64,000 nucleotides of DNA from Streptantibioticus ferralitis (GCF_029223525.1 NZ_JARHTQ010000015.1:1-64000), one strand, 5' to 3'; positions 8,518 to 17,735 are shown, numbered from the stretch's first letter. The notes: a model not told the origin generated them from the sequence alone. Made by a program: numbers and translations.

Positions 8518-11500
8518 GTGCATCCCCGGCGCTTGAAGCCTGCCGTGGCGACGTTCATCGCCGCCGTCATCGGCAGTGTGCTCTCAGGTGCGCCCTGCGC
8601 GGTCGCCGCACCGGCGACCGGTCTCACACCGCTGACCACGCCGGACGGCGAAACCGCCACGGGGCAGCCGCCCTCGGTGTGGCCGAAGCCACAGTCGCTG
8701 CGCGCACAGGGCCAGTTCGCACCGGTCACCTCCACCGTCGCGCTGGTCGCCGACGCCCATGCCGACGGTTATGCGCTCGACTGCCTGCGGGAGGCCCTGC
8801 GCGCGGCGGGTGCGGGTGACATCCGCGACATCGCCCCTGGCGGGCCGCTCCCCGCGCACAGCCTGGTCGTCTACGCCGACGGCCCGGGCGCGGACTCCGC
8901 GCTGCGCACCCTCGGCGCGCCCGACCGCGGGGATCTGCCTTCCGGCGGCTACCGGCTCGCCGTCGGCCGAGCCGACGACCGCGACACCGTGGCGCTCTCC
9001 GGCGTCGGCCCCGACGGCCTCTTCCACGCCGCGCAGACCCTGCGCCAGCTCACCCGGACCAGCGGTTCGCAACACGGCTTCGCGGGCGTGGTCATCCGCG
9101 ACTGGCCGTCCACCGCGGTGCGCGGTATCACCGAGGGCTTCTACGGTCAGCCGTGGACGAACGACCAGCGGCTCGCCCAGCTGGACTTCATGGGCCGCAC
9201 CAAGCAGGACTTCTACCTCTACGCGCCCGGCGACGATCCGTACCGTACGACGCAGTGGCGTGAGCCCTACCCCGCCGCGGCGCGGGACGACTGGCGTGCG
9301 CTGGCGGCCCGCGCCCAGCGCAACCATGTCACCCTGGGCTGGGCGATCGCCCCCGGCCAGTCGCTGTGTTTCTCCTCCGATGACGACCTGAAGGCGCTCG
9401 CCCGCAAGGTGGACGCGATGTGGGCGCTGGGGGTGCGCGCCTTCCAACTGCAGTTCCAGGACGTGAGTTACACCGAGTGGCACTGCTCGTCGGACGCCGC
9501 CGCGTTCGGCAACGGCCCGGGCGCCGCCGCCCGCGCCCAGGCCAAGGTGGCGAACGCACTGGCCCAGCACCTGTCCTCGCGCTACGGCACCGGCGCACCG
9601 CCGCTGTCCGTACTGCCCACCGAGTACTACCAGGACGGCTCGACCTCCTACCGCAGCGCACTGGCCAACGCGCTCGCGCCGAGCGTCGAGGTCGCGTGGA
9701 CCGGTGTCGGAGTGGTGCCCGCGAAGATCACCGGCGGCCAATTCGCCGACGCCCAGGCCGCGTTCCGGCATCCGCTGCTCACCATGGACAACTATCCGGT
9801 GAACGACTATGCGCAGGACCGTATCTTCCTCGGTCCCTACGCGGGTCGTGACCCAGCCGTGGCCGCCACCTCGGCGGGGCTGCTCGCCAACGCCATGCAG
9901 CAGCCGTCAGCCGGCCGCATCCCGTTGTTCACCGCCGCCGACTACGCCTGGAACCCCAATGGCTACCAGCCCCAGCAGTCCTGGCAGGCGGCCATCGACG
10001 AGCTCGCGGGCCAGGACCCGGCCACCCGCGCGGCGTTGAGCGCGCTGGCCGGGAACGACGCGTCGTCCCCACTGGACTCAGGCGGCGAGTCCGCCTATCT
10101 GCGGCCGTTGATCGACGCCTTCTGGAAGGCCTACGCGGGTACGGACGACTCCGCGTTGCAGACGGCGGCGAACCGGCTGCGTTCCGCCTTCGACACGATG
10201 CACCAGGCCCCGCAGCGGTTGGGCGGCCTCGCCGGAGGCGCCTTCGGCACCGAGGTGCGGCCCTGGCTACAGCAGTTGGGCCGGTACGGCCAGGCGGGCG
10301 CGGCCGCCGTCGACATGCTGCTGGCGCAACGGCGTGGTGACGGCGTGCAGGGCTGGCGGCAGCAACTCGTCGTACAGCGCGCGCAGAACGCCATCGCGCA
10401 GTCCACCGCCACCGTGGGCAGCGGCGTGCTGGGCCCGTTCCTGACGAAGGCGGTGGACACCGCCAACGCCTGGACGGGGGTGCGTGCCGACCGCCCTCAG
10501 GCGGTGACCTCGCTGGGCTCCGCGCGCTCCACCGATCCATCGCTGATGACCGACGGCAGCGACGCGACGTACTGGTGGAGCGACCGCCCGCCGCAGCCGG
10601 GCGACACCTTCGGCGTGGACCTCGGCTCGGCCCGCCGGGTGAGCCAGGTGAGGATCTCGATGGGCTCCGGCGACGACTCCCCCGCGGCTGAGGACTACCT
10701 GCGGGACGCGGTGCTGGAGTACTCGGCGGACGGCGGGACGTGGCAGTCCGCCGGTTCGTACCAGAACCAGCAGACCATCACGGCCGCGCTGCCGCACGGC
10801 GCGACCGCCCGCTATGTGCGGCTGCGGGCCGCATCCGCACAGCCGAACGCGGTGGCGGTGCGCAGCTTCGACGTCACCGCCGTCGGCGCGTTCCAGCCGA
10901 AGGTCGACGGACCCGCCGCCACCGACGGAACACCGCCGTCCGCCGTGGCCAGCGGCAATCCGACGGTCCCGTACCAGGCAGCCGGCACCGACGGCGGCGC
11001 GCTGACCATGGCCTTCGGATCGGCCCGCGCGCTGGACGGCCTCACCGTGCTGACCGCGCCCGGCAGCGGCGCGCAGGGCACTGTGGAGGCGGAGGTCGAC
11101 GGTCGCGGCTGGCAGCGCATAGGACAACTCGGCGACGGCTGGACCGAGTTGGCCAGCCACGGGATACGCGCGGACGCGGTACGGATCAGCTGGGCGTCCG
11201 GTGCGACGCCGCCCGCCGTCTACGCGATGGTCCCGTGGTTCACCGACGCCCCCGCCGCACGGCTGACCGTCGACCAGCCCACCGCCGACGCGGACATCGG
11301 CGGCGGCCAGATCACCGTGGACGCGCAACTGTCCTCGCTGCGCCCGACGGACGTCCACGGCACGGTCGAGGTGAAGGCCTCGAAGGGGGTCAGCGTGCGG
11401 GCGCCCGGGCAGGTGGTGCTGCGGCGCGGGGAGTCGCAGACGGTGCCGCTGAGCGTGTCCGTCAACGCGGACGCCAAGGCCGGTCCCTACCAGATCCTGG

Positions 11501-11970
11501 TGTCGTACACCGCCGACGGCGGCACGGTGACGCAGCCGGTGACCGTGCACGCGTACCCGCGCACCAGCGGCCCTGACCTGGTGCGCGGCGCGCAGGCCAG
11601 CTCGTCCGGCGATGAGACGGCGCGGTTCCCGGCGTCGGCGGTGGCCGACGGCCGCCCGGACACCCGCTGGTCCTCCCCGGCGCAGGACGGCCAGTGGGTC
11701 CAGGTGGAGCTGTCCCGCCCGGCACGGATCGGTCGTGTCGTCCTGCGCTGGCAGGACGCCTACGCCAGCGCCTACCGGGTACTGGTGTCGTCCGACGGCC
11801 GGTCGTGGCGCACGCCGGCGGCGATCACCAACGGCCAGGGCGGCACGGAGACGGTGCGGATGGATGAGGCGGACACCCGCTTCATCCGCATCCAGTGCGA
11901 CCAGCGGGCGACGCGGTACGGAATCTCGCTGTGGGAGCTGGAGGCGTACGCGGTCGAGGGCGCCCGGTAG
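8518..11970 (+). CDS. secreted GH84-type beta-N-acetylglucosaminidase with F5/8 C domains
   Basis: 1150 residues from the GTG at 8518, which has a GGAGG site 6 bases upstream. A signal peptide (about residues 1-29, ending SGAPCAVAA) sends it outside the cell. After a GH20b-like N-terminal domain, the catalytic barrel opens with GITEGFYGQPW (about 203). The expected paired catalytic acids appear as FQLQFQDV (about 308): the position that is the first Asp in well-studied GH84 enzymes is Gln, and the second Asp is kept. A carbohydrate-binding F5/8 type C domain (about 663-790), a NEW3-like domain (about 922-1015) and a second F5/8 type C domain (about 1021-1148) follow. It likely trims GlcNAc from glycans or peptidoglycan. 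It is old-style annotated as hyaluronidase. Confidence 0.85.
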   Translation: MHPRRLKPAVATFIAAVIGSVLSGAPCAVAAPATGLTPLTTPDGETATGQPPSVWPKPQSLRAQGQFAPVTSTVALVADAHADGYALDCLREALRAAGAGDIRDIAPGGPLPAHSLVVYADGPGADSALRTLGAPDRGDLPSGGYRLAVGRADDRDTVALSGVGPDGLFHAAQTLRQLTRTSGSQHGFAGVVIRDWPSTAVRGITEGFYGQPWTNDQRLAQLDFMGRTKQDFYLYAPGDDPYRTTQWREPYPAAARDDWRALAARAQRNHVTLGWAIAPGQSLCFSSDDDLKALARKVDAMWALGVRAFQLQFQDVSYTEWHCSSDAAAFGNGPGAAARAQAKVANALAQHLSSRYGTGAPPLSVLPTEYYQDGSTSYRSALANALAPSVEVAWTGVGVVPAKITGGQFADAQAAFRHPLLTMDNYPVNDYAQDRIFLGPYAGRDPAVAATSAGLLANAMQQPSAGRIPLFTAADYAWNPNGYQPQQSWQAAIDELAGQDPATRAALSALAGNDASSPLDSGGESAYLRPLIDAFWKAYAGTDDSALQTAANRLRSAFDTMHQAPQRLGGLAGGAFGTEVRPWLQQLGRYGQAGAAAVDMLLAQRRGDGVQGWRQQLVVQRAQNAIAQSTATVGSGVLGPFLTKAVDTANAWTGVRADRPQAVTSLGSARSTDPSLMTDGSDATYWWSDRPPQPGDTFGVDLGSARRVSQVRISMGSGDDSPAAEDYLRDAVLEYSADGGTWQSAGSYQNQQTITAALPHGATARYVRLRAASAQPNAVAVRSFDVTAVGAFQPKVDGPAATDGTPPSAVASGNPTVPYQAAGTDGGALTMAFGSARALDGLTVLTAPGSGAQGTVEAEVDGRGWQRIGQLGDGWTELASHGIRADAVRISWASGATPPAVYAMVPWFTDAPAARLTVDQPTADADIGGGQITVDAQLSSLRPTDVHGTVEVKASKGVSVRAPGQVVLRRGESQTVPLSVSVNADAKAGPYQILVSYTADGGTVTQPVTVHAYPRTSGPDLVRGAQASSSGDETARFPASAVADGRPDTRWSSPAQDGQWVQVELSRPARIGRVVLRWQDAYASAYRVLVSSDGRSWRTPAAITNGQGGTETVRMDEADTRFIRIQCDQRATRYGISLWELEAYAVEGAR

Positions 11971-12051
11971 CGCTGCCACCTGGGCCATTCGCCGGACGCA
12001 CCCGGGCGCGTCGGCGATTGGCGCCGCCCGCGGTGTGCACCATCGGACAGC

Positions 12052-12576
12052 GTGCACCACCACGGCTATCTCTGGGTCGGCGACAAGGCCGTCTTCGATG
12101 ACGACGGCCTGCGGCGGATGCCGGTGGCGCCGTGGCCGGCGGACGACCCGGAGGAGACGGTACGGCGCCAGGCCGCGTACCGGGCGTGGACGGAGGCATT
12201 CATCCGGTCCGAGGTGCCGCCGCTGGAAACGGCGCACTGGCTGATGAAGTCCCCATCCCTGATCCGGGGCACCTGGGACGACCCGGCGGCGGCAGCCGCC
12301 TGGCTGGGCGGGGTGCTGCGGGAGCAGGCGCCCCGGTTCGCCTCGGAGCACGACCGGGATCCGGCCCGGCTGGCGCGCCAAGTGGCCCGCGCCGCCGCCG
12401 CGTTGGCGTCCGGCGGCGACGTTTCTGTCGGCTGCTATCTGACCACGCCGACGTTCCTGTCGGTGGCGGTTGTGACGTGCTCACCCAACCGCGCCGAGCC
12501 GGATCTGCCGTGTCCTATTCCTCATCCGCCGGGTCCTCCACACCCTCCACGAAGTGATCGAACTCCCCCGCCTTGA
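12052..12576 (+). CDS. hypothetical protein
   Basis: 174 residues from the GTG at 12052 with only a weak ribosome site. The body is mixed helix with conserved-looking parts (WLMKSPSLIRGTWDDP, GGDVSVGCYL, VAVVTCSPNR) that I associate with a Streptomyces-only family of unknown role. The last 25 residues are Pro-rich (PCPIPHPPGPPHPP) and overlap the next gene tail to tail by 62 bases. This tail may be read-through past an older stop. No membrane segment or known domain. Confidence 0.6.
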   Translation: MHHHGYLWVGDKAVFDDDGLRRMPVAPWPADDPEETVRRQAAYRAWTEAFIRSEVPPLETAHWLMKSPSLIRGTWDDPAAAAAWLGGVLREQAPRFASEHDRDPARLARQVARAAAALASGGDVSVGCYLTTPTFLSVAVVTCSPNRAEPDLPCPIPHPPGPPHPPRSDRTPPP

Positions 12577-12691
12577 CCCCCAGGACGAAGGCGTCCCACT
12601 TGGCGGGCGTGGTCACGGCAACGACGTCCGGCTCCTCGGTCTCACGGATGTAGATCATGCCGTCTTCACCGGTGGTGACCTCTAGTGACAC
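12515..12691 (-). CDS. DUF397-like small protein
   Basis: 58 residues from the GTG at 12691, with an AAGGGG site just upstream. The core EEPDVVAVTTPAKWDAFVLG and VKAGEFDHF match the second half of DUF397 proteins, which are numerous in Streptomyces and usually sit beside an XRE-family regulator. No such regulator is present here, and the usual Trp-Ser-Ser-Tyr-Ser first half is missing. It ends in an acidic EGVEDPADEE tail. Role unknown; in the family a function with the paired regulator is assumed. Confidence 0.7.
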   Translation of the reverse strand: MSLEVTTGEDGMIYIRETEEPDVVAVTTPAKWDAFVLGVKAGEFDHFVEGVEDPADEE

Positions 12692-12874
12692 ACATCCCCT
12701 TCCCCCTACAACTTCCGCGCGACGCCGCCATCGTTCTCGATGCGACCGGGGGCACGCAATGCCGTTCCCGGGAGACGGGTCCAATTTCCTGGTACGCACA
12801 ACGGGTACGGGCGCATACCCGTACCGTGCGCGCGAAGGTGCACCTCGGCGGGGTTCACCGCACGCACGACAAAA

Positions 12875-12904
12875 CCCCAGACCGCGCTCGGCTGCGGTCT
12901 GGGG
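12875..12904 (-). terminator. rho-independent terminator of the HNH gene
   Basis: Perfect 11-bp stem (12875-12885 and 12894-12904) with an 8-base loop, followed on the minus strand by TTTT. It lies 35 bases past the stop of the HNH gene. Confidence 0.85.
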
Positions 12905-12938
12905 CCCGTGGCCTTCCGGACACACGAAGGCCCGGATA

Positions 12939-13475
12939 TCAGGCAGAGATGCCGTCGATCCGGGCCATGGCGTCGTCCGCGCCGTATGGCTGCAGATATG
13001 GCAGCCAGCGCGGGTCCCTATGGCCCGTGCCGATGATCCGCCAGGCCAGGCCGGACGGCGGCGCCGGTTGGTGGCGAAGCCGCCAACCGAGTTCGGCGAC
13101 ATGGCGGTCGGCCTTGACGTGGTTGCAGCGGCGGCAGGCCGCGACCACGTTGTCCCAGGAGTGCTGACCACCGCGGCTGCGCGGAATGACGTGGTCGACG
13201 CTGGTTGCGGCGCATCCGCAATAGGCGCATTTGCCGCCGTCCCGCGCGAAGAGCGCCCGACGGGTGAGAGGAACCGGCCCCCGAAAGGGGACGCGCACGA
13301 ACTTGGTGAGTTTGACGACGCTGGGCGCCGGAAGGACGCGGGTCGCGCTGTGCATCAGGGCGCCGGACTCCTCGAGGCATACGGCCTTGTTGTTGAGTAC
13401 GAGGATGAGCGCGCGGCGGAGCGGTACGACGCCGAGCGGCTCGTACGACGCGTTGAGGACAAGGACATGCGGCAC
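12939..13475 (-). CDS. HNH endonuclease
   Basis: 178 residues from the GTG at 13475, which has GGGAGG 6 bases upstream. The N-terminal half begins VPHVLVLNASYEPLGVV. The HNH nuclease motif is in the middle: CAYCG (first Cys pair), then SVDHVIPRSRGGQHSWDNVVAACRRC with the DH, the HSWDN Asn region and the second Cys pair. This zinc-held beta-beta-alpha fold cuts DNA in phage, mobile and repair proteins. This standalone type is a very common, chromosomally conserved gene in actinobacteria whose target is unknown. It stands alone with its own terminator. Confidence 0.9.
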   Translation of the reverse strand: MPHVLVLNASYEPLGVVPLRRALILVLNNKAVCLEESGALMHSATRVLPAPSVVKLTKFVRVPFRGPVPLTRRALFARDGGKCAYCGCAATSVDHVIPRSRGGQHSWDNVVAACRRCNHVKADRHVAELGWRLRHQPAPPSGLAWRIIGTGHRDPRWLPYLQPYGADDAMARIDGISA

Positions 13476-13774
13476 GGATGCCTCCCTTATACGCCGGCGG
13501 CGCGTGGCTCGCGCCGGGACGATCTCTCCCAGTGTCGCCGCAAGCCTGGTCATGGCGCCACCATGACCGGGTAACGACCTCAGGGTGTTTTCCCGCACAC
13601 TTCCTTACATCCGAGCATTACGGACAGCGCGCCAAGCGACCAGCGCTGATCAGGCACGATCAACGCGGCAGGATGACAGCATTCCCCCGTTAGGGTGGTT
13701 GTCCGGTCCACCTCAGCGTGGCGGACCGGCCCGCCTCCCGCAGTCGGGTGTGTCCCATACGGAAGGTGTCTGCT

Positions 13775-14857
13775 GTGCTCCGCCCCTGGTCCGTGATCGC
13801 GGCTGCCGACTCGACTCCCGGCACCGCAAGCTTCGACCATGCCCAGAAGTCGGCCACCAACGCCGCGACCTGGGTGGAGAACAACTGGGCAAGCTGGCTC
13901 ACCACCGGACTGCAGATCGTGCTCATCGTGGTCATCGCGATGGTGCTGCGCGCCGCGGTCCGCCGCATGATCACCCAGCTGATAGCCCGGATGAACAAGC
14001 ACACCGAGCACCGCCAGATCGGCGCGCTGGGCGGGCTGCTGGTCAACACCGAGCGCCGGCGGCAGCGCAGCGAGGCGATCGGCTCGGTGCTGCGCAGCGT
14101 CGCCTCGTTCCTGATCATGGGTACCGCGGCGCTGATGGTGCTCTCCCTGATGAAGATCGACCTCGCGCCGGTGCTGGCCAGCGTCAGTGTCGCGGGGGTG
14201 GCGGTCGGCTTCGGCGCGCGCAACCTGGTCACCGACTTCCTCTCCGGCGTGTTCATGATCCTGGAGGACCAGTACGGCGTCGGCGACGTGATCGACGCGG
14301 GCGTCGCCCAGGGCACGGTGATCGAGGTCGGCCTGCGGGTGACGAAGCTGCGCGGGGACAACGGTGAGATCTGGTACGTGCGCAACGGCGAGGTCAAGCG
14401 GATCGGCAACCTCAGCCAGGGCTGGGCGACGGCCGTGGTGGACGTCCAGGTCGGCTACCGCGAGAACCTGGACCGGGCACGTGAGGTGATCGCCCGGGCC
14501 GCGGAGGAGATGAGCAGGGAAGCGCCGTGGGACGAGACGCTCTGGGAGCCGGTGGAGGTGCTCGGCCTTGAGTCGGTCTCCGCGGACTCGGTGGTGATCC
14601 AGACCCAGGCGAAGACCATGCCGGGGAAGGCCACCACCGTCGCGCGCGAGTTGCGCTGGCGCATCAAGAAGGCGTTCGACGAGGCGGGCATCGTGATCAT
14701 CGGCGGCGCGCCGATCGCCCTCACCGAGGAGGCGGCCACCGACCCGGCCGCCGCGGTCTCCGCCCCCTCGGCGCTGTCCAACCCGAACTCACCGCAGTCG
14801 ACGGCCAGCGCACCGCTGCCACAGGAGCCGTCGGCGGGGACGCATCTGGAGAAGTGA
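13775..14857 (+). CDS. MscS-family mechanosensitive ion channel
   Basis: 360 residues from the GTG at 13775, with GGAAGG 8 bases before it. Three membrane segments are visible: WLTTGLQIVLIVVIAMVL, SVLRSVASFLIMGTAALMVL and the pore helix PVLASVSVAGVAVGFGARN, which leads into VTDFLSGVFMILEDQYGVGD, the hallmark of MscS. The soluble cytoplasmic vestibule follows (TVIEVGLRVTKLRGDNGE). The C-terminal 45 residues are a low-complexity Ala/Pro/Ser tail. It should open on membrane tension to release solutes after osmotic downshift. It is a single gene closed by a strong hairpin. Confidence 0.93.
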   Translation: MLRPWSVIAAADSTPGTASFDHAQKSATNAATWVENNWASWLTTGLQIVLIVVIAMVLRAAVRRMITQLIARMNKHTEHRQIGALGGLLVNTERRRQRSEAIGSVLRSVASFLIMGTAALMVLSLMKIDLAPVLASVSVAGVAVGFGARNLVTDFLSGVFMILEDQYGVGDVIDAGVAQGTVIEVGLRVTKLRGDNGEIWYVRNGEVKRIGNLSQGWATAVVDVQVGYRENLDRAREVIARAAEEMSREAPWDETLWEPVEVLGLESVSADSVVIQTQAKTMPGKATTVARELRWRIKKAFDEAGIVIIGGAPIALTEEAATDPAAAVSAPSALSNPNSPQSTASAPLPQEPSAGTHLEK

Positions 14858-14871
14858 CCCAGGTCTTCCTT

Positions 14872-14902
14872 TGTGGCGCCCGGCGCGATGCCGGGCGCCA
14901 CA
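14872..14902 (+). terminator. hairpin terminator after the MscS gene
   Basis: Perfect 13-bp inverted repeat (14872-14884 and 14890-14902) with a 5-base loop, followed by TGTCTTTCC. It starts 14 bases after the stop. Confidence 0.85.
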
Positions 14903-14942
14903 TGTCTTTCCGTAACGCTTCGGGTTGCCCGGTGCGCACCTC

Positions 14943-14970
14943 TTGACGGGGCAATCGGCGGGGCTTAACT
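14943..14970 (+). promoter_or_regulatory. candidate promoter of the csn-like operon
   Basis: TTGACG (14943-14948) and TTAACT (14965-14970) are separated by 16 bases, and the operator palindrome starts 13 bases further on. This fits a housekeeping-type promoter blocked by a repressor at the transcription start. It is assigned by eye. Confidence 0.55.
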
Positions 14971-14983
14971 TTCCAGTCACCGA

Positions 14984-14998
14984 TAGGAAAGTTTCCTA
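14984..14998. promoter_or_regulatory. palindromic operator for the ROK repressor
   Basis: TAGGAAAGTTTCCTA is a perfect 15-bp palindrome around a central G, with a related half-site (AACTTTCC) at about 14967-14974. It lies between the candidate promoter and the ROK gene start at 15085. A/T-rich AGGAAA-type palindromes are, as I recall, the sites bound by CsnR-type ROK repressors in Streptomyces. Autorepression and repression of the downstream operon are the likely effect. Confidence 0.7.
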
Positions 14999-15084
14999 AT
15001 AGTGCGTCCACCTCAACCCGCAGTGGCCGTACCGTTGCGTTCGCCTACGATCACCAAGGACCCGCGAGGGAGGGGATCAGGACC

Positions 15085-16281
15085 GTGGCCGGGACTCCGG
15101 GAACACCGCGCGTGCTGCGCGCCATGAACGACCGGGCAGCGCTCGATCTGCTGCTGGAGCACGGCCCCCTCTCCCGCACCCGGATCGGCGAGCTCACCGG
15201 CCTGTCCAAGCCCACCGCCTCCCAGCTGCTCGCCCGGCTGGAGGCGGCGGGCCTGGTCGTCGCCACCGGCACGACCGCCGGCCGGCCCGGCCCGAGCGCC
15301 CAGCTCTACCGGGTGAACCCGGACGCCGGATACGTGGCCGCGCTCGACGTCACCCCGGACCGCATCCTCGCGGCCGTCGCCGACATCGGCGGTGAGCTGC
15401 GCGGGCAGCACACCATCGTGACCAAGGGGCGACGCGCCTCCAGGACCGTCAGCCAGGTCACCGAGGCGGTCGACGCGGCGGCCAGGGCGGCCGGCACCGT
15501 CCGGTCACGGCTCAACCGCGTGGTCATCGGCATCCCCGGTGCGTTCGACCCGGTCTCCGGCAAGCTGCGGTACGCGGGTCATGTGCCCGGGTGGCACTCC
15601 CCCACCCTGCTCGACGAACTGCGCGAGGCGCTCGGCGTGCCGCTCGCGGTGGAGAACGACGTCAACCTCGCCGCAGTGGCCGAGCAGCGGATCGGCGCCG
15701 CGGTCGGCTGCGAGGACTTCGTGCTGTTCTGGGCGGAGGAGGGGATCGGCGCGGCCATCGTGCTCGGCGGTCGGCTGCACCGCGGCGCCACCGGCGGCGC
15801 GGGCGAGGTTGGCTACATGCCGCTGCCCGGGGCGCCCGTACTGCACAACGTCAGCCGCGCCAACACCGGCGGCTTCCAGGAGCTGGCGGGCGGTGAGGCC
15901 GTCGTCAAGCTGGCCCGCCTCAACGGCCTCAAGGCCCGCACCCCGCAGGAGGCGGTCGCCAGAGCGGTCGCGGAGGTCGCCGACAACCCGGAGAACCAGG
16001 ACGCGCTGGCGGTACTGGACGAGTTGGCGGTGCGCTTCGCCACCGGTCTCGCCTCGATCGTCGCCGTGCTCGACCCGCAGCTCGTCGTGCTCTCCGGCGG
16101 TGTGGCGACCGCGGGCGGCGAGGTACTGCGCTCCCGTATCGAGGACCAGCTCCGCCAACTGGCCATCCCACAGCCCCGGTTGCTGCTCTCCACACTGGAG
16201 GGCAATCCGGTGCTGGTGGGCGCGGTGTCGCGGGCGCTTTCCGCGGCCCGCGACGAGGTTTTCGACACCACGACCGGCTGA
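15085..16281 (+). CDS. csnR: ROK-family transcriptional repressor (CsnR-like)
   Basis: 398 residues from the GTG at 15085 with a GGGAGGGG site. The N-terminus is a winged helix (about residues 12-65; RTRIGELTGLSKPTASQLLARLEAAGLV). The rest is the ROK fold with VVIGIPGAFDP, VENDVNLAA and GGAGEVGYMPL. The Cys zinc motif and the ATP-site DxGxT of ROK kinases are both absent (D-V-T-P here), so it is a regulator and not a kinase. It heads an operon for uptake of a sugar oligomer. The set of ROK gene, binding protein, two permeases, GH4 and kinase matches my memory of the csnR-K chitosan oligosaccharide operon (SCO2657 down in S. coelicolor). Confidence 0.85.
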   Translation: MAGTPGTPRVLRAMNDRAALDLLLEHGPLSRTRIGELTGLSKPTASQLLARLEAAGLVVATGTTAGRPGPSAQLYRVNPDAGYVAALDVTPDRILAAVADIGGELRGQHTIVTKGRRASRTVSQVTEAVDAAARAAGTVRSRLNRVVIGIPGAFDPVSGKLRYAGHVPGWHSPTLLDELREALGVPLAVENDVNLAAVAEQRIGAAVGCEDFVLFWAEEGIGAAIVLGGRLHRGATGGAGEVGYMPLPGAPVLHNVSRANTGGFQELAGGEAVVKLARLNGLKARTPQEAVARAVAEVADNPENQDALAVLDELAVRFATGLASIVAVLDPQLVVLSGGVATAGGEVLRSRIEDQLRQLAIPQPRLLLSTLEGNPVLVGAVSRALSAARDEVFDTTTG

Positions 16282-16289
16282 CCGTTCTT

Positions 16290-16312
16290 CCGGGGCAAGC
16301 CCCCAGCCCCGG
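16290..16312 (+). terminator. weak stem-loop between repressor and binding-protein genes
   Basis: 7-bp stem (16290-16296 and 16306-16312) with a 9-base loop in the 102-base gap after the repressor gene. There is no clear U run. It could lower transcription or protect mRNA so that the binding protein is made at a different level from the repressor. Confidence 0.35.
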
Positions 16313-16383
16313 CATCTGCGGCGAGGCCCAAAAAGCGTCTCCCCCTACCCCCTTAGCCTCCGTCTGCCTCCCTGGAGGGCGAT

Positions 16384-17718
16384 ATGTCCAGACTTACCAG
16401 GCTATGCTCCTTCGTCGCGGCCGCCGCCTCGATATCGCTGCTGGCCGGTGCCTGCACCGGCCAGAGCGGTGGGCAGGCCGATGACGACCCCACCAAGGAC
16501 GTCACCGTCAACTTCTGGCACGCATGGAGCCAGCCGAACGAGCTGAAGGCGATCAACAGCGATATCGCCGCCTTCGAGAAGGTCCACCCCAACATCCATG
16601 TGCATGTAGTGCCCAACGTCAACGACGACAAGATCAATCAGGCGCTGCGCACCGGCGGTTCGGACTCCCCCGACGTCGTCTCGTCGTTCACCACCGACAA
16701 CGTGGGCAAGTTCTGCTCTTCCGGAGCGCTGGCCGATCTCGGTCCGCTCCTGAAGAAGTCCGGTATCGATCCGGCGAAGACCTTTCCCAAGCCGATGCTG
16801 GACTACACCGCGTACCAGGGCACCCGGTGCACCCTGCCGCTCCTCGGCGACGCGTACGGGCTGTACTACAACAAGGACGCCTTCAAGGCGGCCGGGATCT
16901 CCGCACCGCCCAGGACGATGTCGGAATTCAAGGCCGACGCCGTCAAGTTGACCAGGTCGCAGGGTGATTCGTACGCGCAGCTCGGCTTCATGCCGGACTT
17001 CCACGGATACGAGTCCACGCCCGCCCACTACGTCGCCCAGTGGAGCCCGACGTACTTCGACGCACAGGGCAGGTCGCAGACGGCGAAGGACCCCGCGTTC
17101 ACGAAGATGTTCGCCTTCCAGAAGGATCTGGTGAACTCGCTGGGCGGCTTCACGAAGTTGGAGAAGTACCGCAACACCTTCGGTGATGAGTTCGGCGCCA
17201 AGAACCCGTTCCACACCGGCCAGGTCGCGATGGCCACAGACGGCGAATGGCGGCTCGGCATGGCCAGGGACGCCGGGGTGAAGTTCCCGATCGGCGTGGC
17301 GCCGATGCCCGTGCCGGACGACCAGGCGAACACCTACGGAAAGGGCTACATCACCGGAACCATCGTCGGCGTCGCCGCGCACAGCGCCAAGCAGAACGCG
17401 GCCTGGGAACTGGTGAAGTTCCTGACCACCGACACCAACGCGGTGGTCGACTTCTCGAACGCCATCCACAACGTGCCGTCCACCCTGGACGCGCTCAAGT
17501 CACCGAAACTGGTGAGCGACCCGAACTTCAAGACGTTCCTGGACATCGCGCAGAACCCGAACAGCAACACCACCCCGGCCAGCCCCAACGGCGGCCAGTA
17601 CCAGGTCACGCTGCAGGACTTCGCGTACTCCTACGAGGCGGGGAAGGCCACCGATCTACCGACCGGTCTACGAGGTGTCGACCAGCAGGTGGACCGCGAC
17701 ATCGCCCAGACGAAGTAG
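16384..17718 (+). CDS. csnE: ABC transporter sugar-binding lipoprotein (CsnE-like)
   Basis: 444 residues; GGAGG lies about 6 bases before the ATG. The signal peptide ends in SLLAGAC (Cys about residue 24), a lipobox, so the protein is anchored to the outer face of the membrane. The mature part is a family 1 solute-binding protein: VNFWHAWSQPNE, FEKVHPNIHVHVV, LPLLGDAYGLYYNKDAFKAAGI and GKGYITGTIVGVAAHS match sugar-binding members. It should deliver an oligosaccharide to the two permeases encoded directly downstream. As in many actinobacterial sugar systems no ATPase is encoded here, so a shared MsiK-type ATPase is likely. Confidence 0.85.
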   Translation: MSRLTRLCSFVAAAASISLLAGACTGQSGGQADDDPTKDVTVNFWHAWSQPNELKAINSDIAAFEKVHPNIHVHVVPNVNDDKINQALRTGGSDSPDVVSSFTTDNVGKFCSSGALADLGPLLKKSGIDPAKTFPKPMLDYTAYQGTRCTLPLLGDAYGLYYNKDAFKAAGISAPPRTMSEFKADAVKLTRSQGDSYAQLGFMPDFHGYESTPAHYVAQWSPTYFDAQGRSQTAKDPAFTKMFAFQKDLVNSLGGFTKLEKYRNTFGDEFGAKNPFHTGQVAMATDGEWRLGMARDAGVKFPIGVAPMPVPDDQANTYGKGYITGTIVGVAAHSAKQNAAWELVKFLTTDTNAVVDFSNAIHNVPSTLDALKSPKLVSDPNFKTFLDIAQNPNSNTTPASPNGGQYQVTLQDFAYSYEAGKATDLPTGLRGVDQQVDRDIAQTK

Positions 17719-17735
17719 GAACGGGCGGACAGCCC

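Noticed and set aside
12875..12904. Terminator-like hairpin considered as a possible small RNA
   Set aside because: It fits the end of the HNH gene with a U run on that strand, and no promoter for an independent RNA is visible.
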